DNA from: CBDCRK01 sp965220955
Lineage (GTDB): Bacteria; Desulfobacterota; Binatia; Bin18; CBDCRK01
Assembly (NCBI GenBank): GCA_965220955.1
Contig: CBDCRK010000039.1
Span: forward strand, 56,122-120,121
Reading direction: 5' to 3'
DNA length: 64,000 nt
Shown in pieces: positions 33,743-43,373 of the stretch. A program made the translations under genes and the position numbers. Within the stretch, counting starts at the first letter, position 1, and each line of letters opens with the position of its first letter. The notes below the pieces were generated by a model. It worked only from the letters and a program-made list of their open reading frames with translations, ran no database searches and was not told the origin of the DNA.

Positions 33743-34246
33743 CTATGCGGCTTCTCCAAATTTCTCCCATTTCTTTTTCGGTTTGAATCTGATCTCGGAG
33801 GGTTGGACCGCTTCTTTCAGCCGGGTCTGGGCGAACCGCACTAAAAGCTCCGGAACCTGCCCCCCCCCGGTACCCGCTACTCGAACCAACTTGTCCGCAG
33901 CTCCACCCAAGGACTGAGTATGGCCGTTCTCTACTCGCGAAAGATGTTCAGGAGTAATGTCCAGGAGGACGGCAAATTCTTTTGCCGACAGACCCGCCCG
34001 ATTCCTCAAAAAGCGGATCTCCCGTCCCGTCAAGAATGCCTGTTTTTTCGCAAGCTCCTCGGCAATGACTTGGTTTAATTCTGGAACTCTCGGGATTTCT
34101 GGAATTACCGCTCCACACCCAACACATTCGTATACTATAATACCGACGAGAAAAATATTATTGAGACCACACAGGTCGTAACGGTATGCATCCTCAGGCG
34201 TGGTCTTACGACTATCCATGTCGTTTCCGCATTCTTCACACAGCAT
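33743..34246 (-). CDS. MqsA/YgiT-type antitoxin (zinc ribbon plus HTH)
   Basis: A 167-residue antitoxin. The N-terminal zinc ribbon has CEECGND and CVGCGAVIPEIP; the C-terminal HTH reads REIRFLRNRAGLSAKEFAVL, then ITPEHLSRVENGHT. MqsA-type proteins bind the toxin through the zinc domain and their promoter through the HTH. The next gene upstream on the same strand is a DUF4258 protein, the usual toxin partner. The ATG at 34246 opens directly at the ribbon; an earlier start at 34288 adds 14 basic residues. Both genes look intact. Confidence 0.82.
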   Translation of the reverse strand: MLCEECGNDMDSRKTTPEDAYRYDLCGLNNIFLVGIIVYECVGCGAVIPEIPRVPELNQVIAEELAKKQAFLTGREIRFLRNRAGLSAKEFAVLLDITPEHLSRVENGHTQSLGGAADKLVRVAGTGGGQVPELLVRFAQTRLKEAVQPSEIRFKPKKKWEKFGEAA

Positions 34247-34435
34247 AGTCTGGCGGCTACGTGAGCCCTTGAGAGCCTTTAGCGCCATTGTGCCCTCCTT
34301 CGTTTTTCCCTTGCGCCAGTGTTCCCCGGCGGGCGATCAGACAAGCAGGCACCCCTCATACAAATTCTTACGCTGCCCTACAGACACTAGAGTCGTCGCT
34401 ATAGAAGTGCCCGTCAGTCTCCTTCTCTCTCATTG

Positions 34436-34753
34436 TTATTTGCCTATGACGGTGATCAGAATGAGCTTATCTGTAAGCTCGACGATACACGTCACCTTGA
34501 CACCGTCTTTCGTATGGCCCTGGACCCTGTAACGCCAATTCCTTCCCGGGTCAGGCTTCCTAGACTCGGTGACGCGCCCTGAACGGATCACCTGACCGAT
34601 GTGGTCCGTGGTCATGTCACGCTCTCTCATTCTTTGCTGTGCATGAGGTAGCACCAAGAGACTTCCTTCCGTCCAAAGGGTCCGGATCCGGGCCATTGCC
34701 GACGAAAAATGCAGGGGACGATCATGGATTTCGGAAACCTTGCGTTTGGTCAC
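34436..34753 (-). CDS. DUF4258 protein, probable toxin of the MqsA-type module
   Basis: A 105-residue protein: LLVLPHAQQRMRERDMTTDH, GQVIRSGRVTESRKPD, WRYRVQGHTKDGVKVTCIVE. This is the DUF4258 pattern with a conserved His-Arg-Met-x-x-R helix. The fold relates to MqsR/RelE-type RNases. It starts with GTG preceded by AGGAGGAGGG. It lies about 190 bases upstream of the MqsA-type antitoxin on the same strand, the toxin-first order typical of mqsRA. Confidence 0.75.
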   Translation of the reverse strand: MTKRKVSEIHDRPLHFSSAMARIRTLWTEGSLLVLPHAQQRMRERDMTTDHIGQVIRSGRVTESRKPDPGRNWRYRVQGHTKDGVKVTCIVELTDKLILITVIGK

Positions 34754-34824
34754 CCCTCCTCCTATCTCCTCTCCCCCTTACTCTTAAAGTTGATAATATA
34801 TCAAGTCCATGATGTCAAGTGATT

Positions 34825-35036
34825 TTCTACGGTTTACAGAGTATCCAGTGTGATGAAATCTGGTCGTTCGTGTATGCGAAGCAGAAGAACGTGGCGCGGG
34901 CCAAGGCGGCCCCAGAGATGGCCGGTGACGTGTAGACCTGGACGGCGATTGACACCGACAGAAAGTTGGTTGTCTTGTACTTGGTAGGGGGACGAGACAG
35001 GGGCTATGCGGCCGAGTTCATGGACTGGGTAGCATA
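34825..35036 (+). pseudogene. IS1-type transposase remnant
   Basis: The frame reads SIQCDEIWSFVYAKQKNVAR, AGDV, stop, TWTAIDTDRKLVVLYLVGGR and MDWVA, stop. CDEIWSFV and WTAIDTDRK contain the first and second Asp of the IS1-like DDE core. Two in-frame stops and missing ends show it is dead. No inverted repeats were identified. Confidence 0.75.
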
Positions 35037-35211
35037 GGGCCGTGAAGTACTGAGGTCAGGTCTTGTTGATTGATCTTAAGTTTAAAATAAAATCACCTGT
35101 CACTTCCTGCACAAATAATTTGCTCAATGGTATAGAAAGCAGCAAGGAGTATAACTGCTTCGCTTTACTTTTTCGACTAATCGCAGTACTTAAACAAATA
35201 GGAGTTATCAT

Positions 35212-35958
35212 ATGTTGTTACAGCTAAGTACCTGGCTTGAGATAGAAGCTTACCTGGAACAGTCTAAAGGCATTATCCTACCTATTGGCTCAACCGAGCA
35301 ACATGGTCCTACCGGGTTAATCGGCACTGATGCCATCTGTGCTGAGGCCGTTGCCCGTGGCGTGGGAGAGACTGCCGGCGCGCTTGTTGGTCCCACCATT
35401 AACGTTGGTATGGCTCTGCATCATACCGCTTTCCCAGGAACCATCAGCCTACGTCCTGCCACCATGATTTTGGTCATTCGAGATTCTCTGCTCTCTCTAG
35501 CCAAAGCGGGATTTGAACGGTTTTTCTTTATCAACGGCCACGGGGGCAATATTGCCACCCTTAGTGCGGCCTTCTCAGAAACCTATGCTAGCCTGGCAGA
35601 CCTGAACTATACCAATGCCGCTCGGGTACGGTGTCAAGTCAACAATTGGTGGGGCCTTGGCCCTGTCCACCGTCTGGCCAAGGAATTATATGGCAACAAA
35701 GAGGGTGCTCATGGCACGCCCAGCGAGGTAGCCCTGACTCAGTACGTCTATCCCGACTCCATCAAGCAGTGGCCCCTCTCCGCCGAGGTTGCCCCTGCGG
35801 GTAGAATCTACGGTGCTATAGACTTCCGCCGCCGTTATCCGGATGGCCGCATGGGCTCTGATCCCTCACTGGCAACTCCCGAGCACGGCAAACAGTTCTA
35901 TGAGCTGGCAGTGCAAGAACTCAGCCAGGCCTACTCGGAGTTCCTCAAGGCCGAGTGA
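35212..35958 (+). CDS. Creatininase-family amidohydrolase
   Basis: A 248-residue creatininase/mft-E-like metal hydrolase. Metal ligands are in LPIGSTEQHGPTGLIGTDA (Glu, His, Asp), FFINGHGGNIATL and NKEGAHGTPSEVALTQ (second Glu). The family opens cyclic amides such as creatinine or formamido intermediates. The following methyltransferase gene overlaps its stop (GTGA), so both are translated together. GGAG lies upstream of the ATG. Confidence 0.85.
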   Translation: MLLQLSTWLEIEAYLEQSKGIILPIGSTEQHGPTGLIGTDAICAEAVARGVGETAGALVGPTINVGMALHHTAFPGTISLRPATMILVIRDSLLSLAKAGFERFFFINGHGGNIATLSAAFSETYASLADLNYTNAARVRCQVNNWWGLGPVHRLAKELYGNKEGAHGTPSEVALTQYVYPDSIKQWPLSAEVAPAGRIYGAIDFRRRYPDGRMGSDPSLATPEHGKQFYELAVQELSQAYSEFLKAE

Positions 35959-36656
35959 GAGCATCCTTGCACCTCCCCACCAAGATCGGGAATTACGAAA
36001 CCGAGGTTGTTGAGATATCCGTTGGCGGCCGGCAGCTTGCCCTCCTTAAGGTCAAAGACCTGGAGCGCTGGGTGGATCGAGAGGCCCTTCTCCGGGATGA
36101 GGCTGAGGAGCCGCCCTACTGGGCGTACCTGTGGACGGGTGCCCTTACCCTGGCGCAATATGTTGCCCAGGAAGTGGAGTGCCGGGGGAGGGCAGTGCTA
36201 GACCTGGGTTGTGGTCTTGGGCTTACGGGTATAGTTGCTGCCCTTCAAGGTGGAGAGGTAACCTTTGCTGATAAAGACATTGAGGCACTGGCTTTTGCTG
36301 CCGTTAATGCCCAGCTTAATTGCTGCCCGCTTTTTACCACTCGGCAGCTAGACTTTACCCAAGATAATCAAGATAATGCGGATAACTTACAAGAGACCTT
36401 TCCCCTAATTCTTGGTGCCGAGATTGTCTACGACTCTGTAGCTTTTTCCGCCCTTGCTACTTTCCTTGCCCGCCATTTGGCCCCTGGTGGGACAGCCTAC
36501 CTGACTGACGCCGGGCGAACGAACACCCGGGCGTTTTTCTCCCAGCTTTCTCTCCACGGCCTTAGCTATACCACCGAAGAGATCGCTGAGCGGGAGGAGG
36601 ACTTACCTCTGGTGGTGAGCCTTGTGAAGCTGCACAGGGGGGAGGATCTTGCTTAG
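35955..36656 (+). CDS. Class I SAM-dependent methyltransferase (Methyltransf_16-like)
   Basis: A 233-residue Rossmann methyltransferase. The SAM loop is VLDLGCGLGLTGIVAALQGG, preceded by EEPPYWAYLWTGALTLAQYV, the pattern of lysine- or small-molecule methyltransferases of group 16. The acidic motif II is VTFADKDIEAL. The GTG start at 35955 overlaps the creatininase stop by 4 bases. Substrate unknown; coupling to the creatininase implies a shared pathway. Confidence 0.8.
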   Translation: MRASLHLPTKIGNYETEVVEISVGGRQLALLKVKDLERWVDREALLRDEAEEPPYWAYLWTGALTLAQYVAQEVECRGRAVLDLGCGLGLTGIVAALQGGEVTFADKDIEALAFAAVNAQLNCCPLFTTRQLDFTQDNQDNADNLQETFPLILGAEIVYDSVAFSALATFLARHLAPGGTAYLTDAGRTNTRAFFSQLSLHGLSYTTEEIAEREEDLPLVVSLVKLHRGEDLA

Positions 36657-36797
36657 ATTGGTTTGTTGGTTGAGTTTATCAATCCCTGCTTATTTCCAAG
36701 AGGGAGGTAGGACTGAGGAATGGCACCAGAGGTTGTCTGAAGTTACACTAGCAAGGGATTCGGTAAATAGAAATGAAAATCGCTCTAACGGCCCGTG

Positions 36798-37493
36798 TCA
36801 GCAAGCTTGTATATGGTGACGATGACGCTGGCGAAACAGCTGAACAAGAGTAAGGCCAGCAAGAAATCCACCCACATGTGCCCACCACGCTACCCCACCG
36901 TGCATAAAATTAGCGGTGGTGAGGGAGAAGGCACCGTTAAAAAACTGGAGCAGAAACCAGAAGCCAAGAAAGAAAACCGCGGGTATGGTAACAATATGTA
37001 TGAAGAAAAAGATAGGCAGAAAGGTTACCACCTGAGCATGGGGAAAGAGCACAAAATAGGCTCCCATCACCCCAGCAATAGCCCCACTTGCCCCGATCAT
37101 GGGAATACCCGAGAGCGGGGCATACCAGTACTGAGCATAGGCTGCGGTTATACCGCAGGCAAGGTAGAAGAAGAGATAGCGGCGCCGGCCCAAACTGTCC
37201 TCCACATTGTCGCCAAAAATCCAGAGCATCCACATATTGCCGATAAGGTGGAGCCAGCCGCCGTGAAGAAACATAGAAGCAAGTATGGGACCAAAGCGGG
37301 CTGGTAAGTTCCAAGGTTGGGTTTCTGAGAAGTAGAGATAGCGGGCCGGTACAAAGCCGTATTCCAGTAGAAATCGCTCTAGGGCTGACCCCAGGTTGAT
37401 CTCGTAAAGAAAAAGAAGAACGTTGACAACAATGAGCACCTGGGTGACAAAAGGAAAGGAATGTGAGGGAATAGTATCACGTAAAGGGATCAC
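36798..37493 (-). CDS. Rhomboid-family intramembrane serine protease
   Basis: A 231-residue, six-helix membrane protein. The L1/TM2 motif is FLHGGWLHLIGNMWMLWIFG, the catalytic Ser is in GASGAIAGVMGAY, and the catalytic His is in WWAHVGGFLAGL. All three key features of an active rhomboid are present. It starts with GTG (MIPLRDTIPSHSFPFVTQ), a typical rhomboid N terminus, and the ribosome site is weak. No substrate is evident nearby. Confidence 0.88.
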   Translation of the reverse strand: MIPLRDTIPSHSFPFVTQVLIVVNVLLFLYEINLGSALERFLLEYGFVPARYLYFSETQPWNLPARFGPILASMFLHGGWLHLIGNMWMLWIFGDNVEDSLGRRRYLFFYLACGITAAYAQYWYAPLSGIPMIGASGAIAGVMGAYFVLFPHAQVVTFLPIFFFIHIVTIPAVFFLGFWFLLQFFNGAFSLTTANFMHGGVAWWAHVGGFLAGLTLVQLFRQRHRHHIQAC

Positions 37494-37713
37494 TAAACCA
37501 TAGTCTATAGGCCCAAGCCCTTGTAAACAATACCCTTGCCTGTGTTACCCTGGTCAAAAGAAGTTACCCGATTTTGTGGTCTTGTATCATACCGAGACCT
37601 ATGCTCTTTCTTTGGTGGAGGTTGCCAACAAATTCCCTAAATCGAATCATAATCCTTGGGTTCGATTTAGCTTAACGCTTTAGCTCCGGCATAAGGGGGA
37701 GGTTCTTACGGAC

Positions 37714-38265
37714 ATGACATTCCTACTTGCCATCCTGTTCCTTGTTGTTGCAGTTGGCTTACTTGCATATTTTCTTGCTCTTCTCTTTACTGCTATTGCC
37801 TCTTCTGGTTTGTCCTGGTCGCTCGGCAGCGTAGCAGAGCGAGCGGCTTTCCGCTGGTTGGTGAGCCGTCGCAGTCACGGGGACCAGCTTCTTGAGGATG
37901 GAGACCTGGCAGGGGCAGTCAACGTATTTGCCGAAGCGTTTTTCCTCAAGCCAGTCAAAAAAGATATGAATCTCCTCTCCGATATTGGCAACCATCACAC
38001 CGGCCTCTTAAGCCGCCTCTTGACCGTAGCCGACGAGATGGGCAAGGGCCGGACCCGTTTGCCCTCGCTTGCCAATGTGGACCAACTGCTTGCTGAGCGC
38101 TTGGAGATGCAGCTCAGCTATTTTCGTGCCCGCACACGGAGAGAGGGCAGCCTGGTGCAGGATACAGAGCGACAGTTAAAAGAAAATGAGAGTATGGTGC
38201 GCGAGAGTTTAAGTCACCTCATTGCCGAGATCTGCACCTCGGAGGAGAGAGTGCTTTATCATTAA
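37714..38265 (+). CDS. Membrane-anchored hypothetical protein
   Basis: A 183-residue protein with one long N-terminal membrane segment (LLAILFLVVAVGLLAYFLAL) and a cytoplasmic helical region rich in Leu, Glu and Arg, ending in a likely coiled coil (DTERQLKENESMVRESLSHL). A segment DGDLAGAVNVFAEAFFLKP recalls a single TPR-like helix pair. I do not recognise a family. GGGGGAGG lies 9-10 bases upstream, and it is followed closely by the class V aminotransferase gene, so the pair is probably co-transcribed. Confidence 0.65.
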   Translation: MTFLLAILFLVVAVGLLAYFLALLFTAIASSGLSWSLGSVAERAAFRWLVSRRSHGDQLLEDGDLAGAVNVFAEAFFLKPVKKDMNLLSDIGNHHTGLLSRLLTVADEMGKGRTRLPSLANVDQLLAERLEMQLSYFRARTRREGSLVQDTERQLKENESMVRESLSHLIAEICTSEERVLYH

Positions 38266-38281
38266 TAAGGAGCTGTTCTAC

Positions 38282-39499
38282 ATGTTTGACATTAGCCAGG
38301 TCCGCGAGGACTTTCCGGGAACAAAAAATCAGGTTTACCTTAACGCTGCTGGTGTTAGCCTTCCTCCCAGAAGTGCTGTGGAGGCAACCCAAAAGACCAT
38401 TGCCCTGCTGGGTCAGGGCCCGGGAGAAATGGGAGGTGCGGAGTATTATGCCCAACTGTGGGGACCCATGGTCTCTGCTCGAGAGGAAGGGGCTCGCCTG
38501 CTTCACGTTACCCCTGAAGAGATTGCCCTGGTGGATGATACGACTATGGGGCTTAATGTGGCCCTGGCGTCTATTTTATTCCGACCCGGGGACAATATTG
38601 TCCTCTGCGACCTGGAGTACCCTCAGGTAGCCATTACTGCCGAGCACGCACGGAGCCACTTTGGCACCGAGATTCGTGTTGCCCATCATCGTGACGGGAT
38701 TGTCACGGTAGACGATTATGCTGCGTTAATCGACAAAAATACCCGGGCGGTTTTGGTGAGTGCTGTGCAGTGGGTGAATGGCCTGCGCATGGATATACCA
38801 GCCTTCTCTGAGCTGGCCGCAAAGCAGGGATTTTATCTTATTGTTGATGCTATCCAGCAACTCGGCGCGGTTCCCCTCGACCTGTCCGGACTTCAGGTTG
38901 ATTTCCTTGCTGCCGGGGCGCAAAAGTGGCTGAACGCCCCATTTAGTGTGGGCCTCCTATATGCCAGCAAAAATGTGTGGGATCGAGTGGAGCCAGGGAC
39001 AGGACATGGTCTCTTTGCTTTAGCCGAACCTCCGGGTGGCTGGGCCAAGCTTCTCTCTGATCCTAACCTAACCCCTTTCCTTGACCTTCCTCTTTCTCCT
39101 GACGCCCGCCGTTTTGATGTAAGCGGCATGCCCAAGATGGTAGGTAGTACGGGCTTGAGTGCGTCTCTAGCCTATATCAACCACCTTGATCAAGAAGAAG
39201 CCGTAGAGCATATTCTTGCTCTTGGCGATTGGCTGATCGAAGAGCTCAGACGACGGGGCTTCAAGGTGTGGACTTCACAGGCCCACCACCTGCGTTCGGG
39301 CATTGTTACTTTTGATCCTCTAGGTAACGGCGAGCAGGTTCTAGGGCTTGTGCAGGAATTAGAGAAAGAACACATTTATCTCTCTGCCCGCTACTGCTCT
39401 GGCGCCGGTGGTGTACGAGTATCGATTCATTTTTACAATAACCGTGCGGATCTAGAGGCCTTGCTGTCCGTTGTTGATGCCACGCTGAAGAGAATGTAG
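38282..39499 (+). CDS. Class V PLP-dependent aminotransferase / cysteine-desulfurase-like enzyme
   Basis: A 405-residue fold-type I PLP enzyme: YLNAAGVSLPPRSAVEAT at the N terminus, DDTTMGLNVALASILF, YLIVDAIQQLGAVPLDLS (PLP-binding Asp) and AAGAQKWLNAPFSVGLLY with the Schiff-base Lys. Family members include cysteine desulfurases, isopenicillin epimerase-like and kynureninase-like enzymes. The ATG at 38282 is preceded by AATAAGGAG; an in-frame start 60 bases upstream overlaps the previous gene. Substrate undecided. Confidence 0.85.
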   Translation: MFDISQVREDFPGTKNQVYLNAAGVSLPPRSAVEATQKTIALLGQGPGEMGGAEYYAQLWGPMVSAREEGARLLHVTPEEIALVDDTTMGLNVALASILFRPGDNIVLCDLEYPQVAITAEHARSHFGTEIRVAHHRDGIVTVDDYAALIDKNTRAVLVSAVQWVNGLRMDIPAFSELAAKQGFYLIVDAIQQLGAVPLDLSGLQVDFLAAGAQKWLNAPFSVGLLYASKNVWDRVEPGTGHGLFALAEPPGGWAKLLSDPNLTPFLDLPLSPDARRFDVSGMPKMVGSTGLSASLAYINHLDQEEAVEHILALGDWLIEELRRRGFKVWTSQAHHLRSGIVTFDPLGNGEQVLGLVQELEKEHIYLSARYCSGAGGVRVSIHFYNNRADLEALLSVVDATLKRM

Positions 39500-39670
39500 G
39501 GACCTCATTGCTTAGTTTTACCTCCACCCAGTCCTTCCCCGCGAGAACTGTTTCTATATTCGCTCAAATGTTTCTGGCTGCGCGCTTGCGGGAATGACCG
39601 CCCTATAGGGGATAGGCAGCAAGTCCTTGGTCAGCCGCTGGTAGGAGAGGGTTAAGGAAGGGGGGTAACA

Positions 39671-40375
39671 ATGAATCAGATTAAAGCGGTTTTCTTTGAC
39701 GCGGCGGGCACGCTGTTTACGGTGCGTGGCTCGGTGGGCCAGACCTACTGCCAGATCGCGCAAAGGCACGGCAAAGAAGTGGAGGTAAAAGATCTTGAGG
39801 CCGGCTTTCGCCGCTGCTTCGCTTCTGCTCCTCCCCTGGCTTTTTCTCCCACAGATCCTGAACGGCTTGCCGAGCTCGAAAAACAGTGGTGGCATGACCT
39901 GGTGTGGCGGGTGTTTGAGCCGTTGGGCCTATTTCCCCGGTTTGAAGAATATTTTGCCGAGCTGTTTTCCTTTTTTGCCCAGGCTGAAGCCTGGCAGCTC
40001 TACCCAGAGACCGTAGAGACGCTGGCAGCTCTTAGAGAGCGCCAATTGATTCTAAGCGTGGTCTCGAACTTTGATGCTCGTCTCTTTGGCCTTCTCCAGG
40101 GGCTGGGTATTGATGGCTTTTTTGCTTCTGTCACCATTTCCAGCCACGCTGGATATGCCAAGCCTGCACCCGAGATCTTTTCTCAGGCCCTGCACAAGCA
40201 TGATCTAGAGCCCGGCCAGGTGATTCATACCGGAGACAGCCCCCATGCCGATATTGCCGGCGCTCGGGCGGCCGGCATCCTGCCCATCCTGGTTGATCGC
40301 CGGGGAGGCGAAGCGCCCGCCGCTGACTGCCAAAGGGTAAACAACCTAAAAGAGCTTCTGAGGTTTCTCGGATAG
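39671..40375 (+). CDS. HAD-superfamily hydrolase
   Basis: A 234-residue HAD phosphatase. Motif I is AVFFDAAGTLF with the nucleophile Asp; the usual second Asp (DxD) is Ala, as in many HDHD3-like members. Motif II is VVSNFDAR, motif III KPAPEIFSQAL and motif IV HTGDSPHADIAGARAAG. The cap is inserted between I and II. Phosphatase or dehalogenase activity is likely; substrate unknown. GGAAGGGGGG lies upstream of the ATG. Confidence 0.83.
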   Translation: MNQIKAVFFDAAGTLFTVRGSVGQTYCQIAQRHGKEVEVKDLEAGFRRCFASAPPLAFSPTDPERLAELEKQWWHDLVWRVFEPLGLFPRFEEYFAELFSFFAQAEAWQLYPETVETLAALRERQLILSVVSNFDARLFGLLQGLGIDGFFASVTISSHAGYAKPAPEIFSQALHKHDLEPGQVIHTGDSPHADIAGARAAGILPILVDRRGGEAPAADCQRVNNLKELLRFLG

Positions 40376-40633
40376 AGACAGGGGGTGGGGCAGGAGACGG
40401 CGAGCGCTGGGTGATGGGGTATCTCTATCCCTCCTGGACAAGCTTTTTTAGATCTTCTGCCCAGTTTTCATAGGGACGTAGTGCTGTCCACTCAAGGTCG
40501 GTCACCATATGAGAGTATCCCAGCTTCCAAATCAGACACCACAGAACTCCTTGTTCGACATGCCCTCAGGCTTTGCCAGCATAGCTTTCAACACAAAGAG
40601 CCTAGTTGTCCTCCTTTGGGCCGGTTATTTTCT

Positions 40634-41771
40634 TTACACTACCTCTTTCTCCCGCAGCTGGGCAATCTCTTCCCAGGTGTAACCACTTTCTAACAAAATA
40701 TCTTCAGTGTGCTGTCCCAATTCTGGCGGTGGAGTTTGGGTAGAAAGCGGAGTCTCGCTCATGGTGATGGGAGTCCCCACCACTTTTACCCGACCGATCT
40801 CGGGATGGTCCATCCAGGTAATGTAGCCGTTCTCCAGGGCTTGTTCGCTCTGCATAATGTCTTTGTACTGCTGTACTGGAGTAGCCAGAATATCTGCTTC
40901 GGCCAGGAGGGTCATCCACTCCTCAGTGGCCTTGGTAGGGATAAACTTCGTCAAGAACTTTCTCAATTTGATCTCCCCGGAAGTTCCGGATTATATTGTC
41001 ACGTGCATTAAGAGTCGTCCAGTACATGCTCAATGCCCATCACTTTATAGAGGAGGTCGGAGACAAATCCAGCCGTCTTTGGTGGAAACAGCTTACCGCA
41101 GAGAAGAGATTGTTAATCTCCATAGGCTGCAGCGCAATCACGGTGCCATAGATGCAGGCATCCACCTTCTGTCCCCGGCCTGTTTGCTCGCGAGCATATA
41201 GGGCAGCCAGCACTCCGGACATCAGTGTTAATGCCCCGCTGTGATCAGCGACCAGCGCCCCGCAGGGTAGGGGACGATCCTGGGGCATGCCATTTTTAGC
41301 CATGATCCCACCTGCGGCCTGGGCCAGGGTGTCGCGGCTGGGCCGGTGTACCCAGGGACCCTTGGGTCCCCAGGAAGAGCCCAACGCATAGATTAGACGC
41401 GGGTTGCGCTGAGAGAGTTCCTCATAGCCGAACCCTAGTCGGTCAAGGACACCCGGACGGTAATTGCTTACCAGGACATCGGCATTTTCCAGCAGGCGAT
41501 GAAGAACGGCTTTTCCCTCAGGCGCTTTGAGGTCCAGGGTAATGCTCCGTTTGCCCCGATTCATGGCCAGAAAGTAGTGGCTGAAGTTGGCATGTGGAGC
41601 TTGCGGGCCGGCAATGAGTTGGACCAGCATATAGCGGCTTAGATCGCCAATATCCCGCATCTCTACCTTAATCACATCCGCGCCCATGTCGGCCAGAAAA
41701 AGACCCGCATAGGGTCCCTGAATTTCCTGAGCGATCTCGACTACCTTGATTCCTGCTAGGGGTCCTGGCAT
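40634..41771 (-). pseudogene. Class III CoA-transferase (CaiB/BaiF), multiply frameshifted
   Basis: The first 230 residues are intact CaiB-type (MPGPLAGIKVVEIAQEIQGP, ADMGADVIKVEMRDIGDLSR, YHxx region in NYRPGVLDRLGFGYEELSQR). From about 41100 the reading needs repeated frame changes: VSTKDGWICLRP, KVMGIEHVLDDS, then LNARDNIIRNFRGDQIEKVL in another frame, then KATEEWMTLLAEADILATPV, ending GYTWEEIAQLREKEVV. At least three indels lie between 40960 and 41105. The start has a good AAGGAGGGTG site at 41771. An enzyme of about 400 residues is dead here. Confidence 0.85.
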
Positions 41772-41910
41772 CACACCCTCCTTATTCAGACGACTCGACT
41801 ACCGGTATTTCCGTTCGCTTTTATGGTAGAGCCACGTTCCCGTCAAGGCGCGTGGAGCTATAGCGTGTTTCGTCTGCGATAGTACGGTCACCCCATTCTG
41901 AGTCCTCTGA

Positions 41911-42189
41911 GACGGCTCGCTGAAAAAGATCGCGGCTAAGCAGATTGACAAACTTGGGCAAAGGCCCGAGCTTGGCAAGCCTTTAGGCGAGCCTTTAGGC
42001 GAGCCTTTAGGAAAGCGAATGGGGATCGATCTCACCGGATATCGCAAGATTTACTTTGGCAGAAAAGGGTATCGGATTGTCTACGAGATCCAGCGACAGA
42101 GGCTGGTGATCCTTGTGATAGGTATTGGCAAACGCGAGAGGGCAGAGATCTATAGAGAGGTTGCTCGGCGTTTGAGACGGTTGGAGTGA
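41911..42189 (+). pseudogene. RelE/ParE-type toxin, 5'-truncated
   Basis: The frame reads LKKIAAKQIDKLGQRPELGK, PLGEPLGEPLGKRMGIDLTG, KIYFGRKGYRIVYEIQRQRL and VILVIGIGKRERAEIYREVA. This is the C-terminal three quarters of a RelE-type mRNA interferase (Arg/Tyr-rich strands RIVYEI and VIGIGKRE). The start codon and first helix are missing, and no antitoxin is found beside it. A 12-bp repeat expands the PLGE loop. Confidence 0.7.
41977..42012 (+). repeat. Three tandem copies of a 12-bp in-frame repeat
   Basis: RAGCCTTTAGGM repeats three times (41977-41988, 41989-42000, 42001-42012) with only first-codon and last-base changes. It encodes KPLG-EPLG-EPLG in the RelE-type remnant, a slippage-prone minisatellite. 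Confidence 0.7.
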
Positions 42190-42434
42190 TTTCATCCTGA
42201 ACAGGAGTTTAAACCAGTCGACTGAGCCACTTTTCCATAGTTCCTGCATTGGGGCTATATCCCGAGTGTGCCAATTTTGTCCCATGTCAAGGTCCTGCGG
42301 GGAGAGAGGCATCTTGTCCCCGAACTGATCATACTCCGAAGGTTGAGGTGCTGGTCTTTTCTTTTTCTGTAGAGATTAGCTATAAGAGGCGGCAGGTTTT
42401 CTTAAATACCCTTAAATACCAAGGAGGAGAGATT

Positions 42435-43373
42435 ATGCCTGGACGTGAAGCATTACCAAAAATCAGCAACTGGGGACGTTGGGGGAAAGAGGATGAGAAG
42501 GGAACCGCTAATTTTATCACCCCTGAAGTGATTGTAGCTGCGGCCAAACTGGTTAAAACGGGTAAGGTGTTCTGCTGCTGTATTCCCCTGGACCCAGACG
42601 GCCCGGTCTTTCCTACCCGCACTCCGCCCCAGCGGTTTATGTCGGTTGTCAATGCGTCGGCTAAAGACATGGGGTTGGGTGGGGAGGCGATTGCTAACGA
42701 CGATTACATCTGCACCTACCTGCAAGGCTCAACCCAATGGGATAGCCTTGCCCATGTGGGGTATGGTGACCGCTTCTATAACGACACTCCCACAAGCGCG
42801 ATTACCGCCCATGGCGGCGCTGCGCGTAATGACATTGGTAAGCTCTACCAGTCATTTGTGACGCGTGGGGTGCTTATTGATATGGTCCGCTATAAAGGGT
42901 GTGAAAAGGAGGGGCACTTACCTGCCGATTATCCCATCACCGTAGAAGACCTCGAAGGAGCCTGCGAGGCACAGAAGGCTGAGGTACGCTCGGGCGATGC
43001 CCTCTGCCTTCGCACCGGCTGGGTGCCCTATTGGTATACGCTGAAAACCCCTAAGGAGAAGGAAGATTACTTCCACGCTCAGCCCGGGGTATCGCTCTTC
43101 ACCGCCGAGTGGCTCCACCAGAAACAGATTTCCTCTATTGCCGTGGATAATATTGCTGTGGAGCGACTGCCCTCAGAGATTGATAACGAGTTCATCCCTT
43201 TTCATCAAGTAGCTATTCGTGACATGGGCCTGACATTAGGTGAGATTTTTCAGTTTGAAGAACTGGCCAAAGATTGCGCCAACGATGGGGTCTATGAATT
43301 TCTCTGGGTTGCTCCGCCGCTACGCATTCCTCATGCAGTGGGTAGTCCCCTCAACCCGCTGGCGATTAAATGA
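42435..43373 (+). CDS. Cyclase-family protein (kynurenine formamidase-like)
   Basis: A 312-residue cyclase/KynB-superfamily metal hydrolase. The hallmark is GSTQWDSLAHVGYG, the QWDSxxH metal site, with HGGAARNDIGKLYQSFVTRG and the C-terminal FHQVAIRDMGLTLGEIF. Members hydrolyse N-formylkynurenine, isatin or related cyclic amides. AAGGAGGAGAGATT precedes the ATG at 42435, and an upstream in-frame start would place that site inside the gene. The role could tie into aromatic amine breakdown, by inference. Confidence 0.82.
   Translation: MPGREALPKISNWGRWGKEDEKGTANFITPEVIVAAAKLVKTGKVFCCCIPLDPDGPVFPTRTPPQRFMSVVNASAKDMGLGGEAIANDDYICTYLQGSTQWDSLAHVGYGDRFYNDTPTSAITAHGGAARNDIGKLYQSFVTRGVLIDMVRYKGCEKEGHLPADYPITVEDLEGACEAQKAEVRSGDALCLRTGWVPYWYTLKTPKEKEDYFHAQPGVSLFTAEWLHQKQISSIAVDNIAVERLPSEIDNEFIPFHQVAIRDMGLTLGEIFQFEELAKDCANDGVYEFLWVAPPLRIPHAVGSPLNPLAIK

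Noticed and set aside
36795..37307. 170-codon plus-strand frame antisense to the rhomboid gene
   Set aside because: Lys/Glu-rich shadow of membrane-protein codons; the rhomboid on the other strand has all catalytic motifs.
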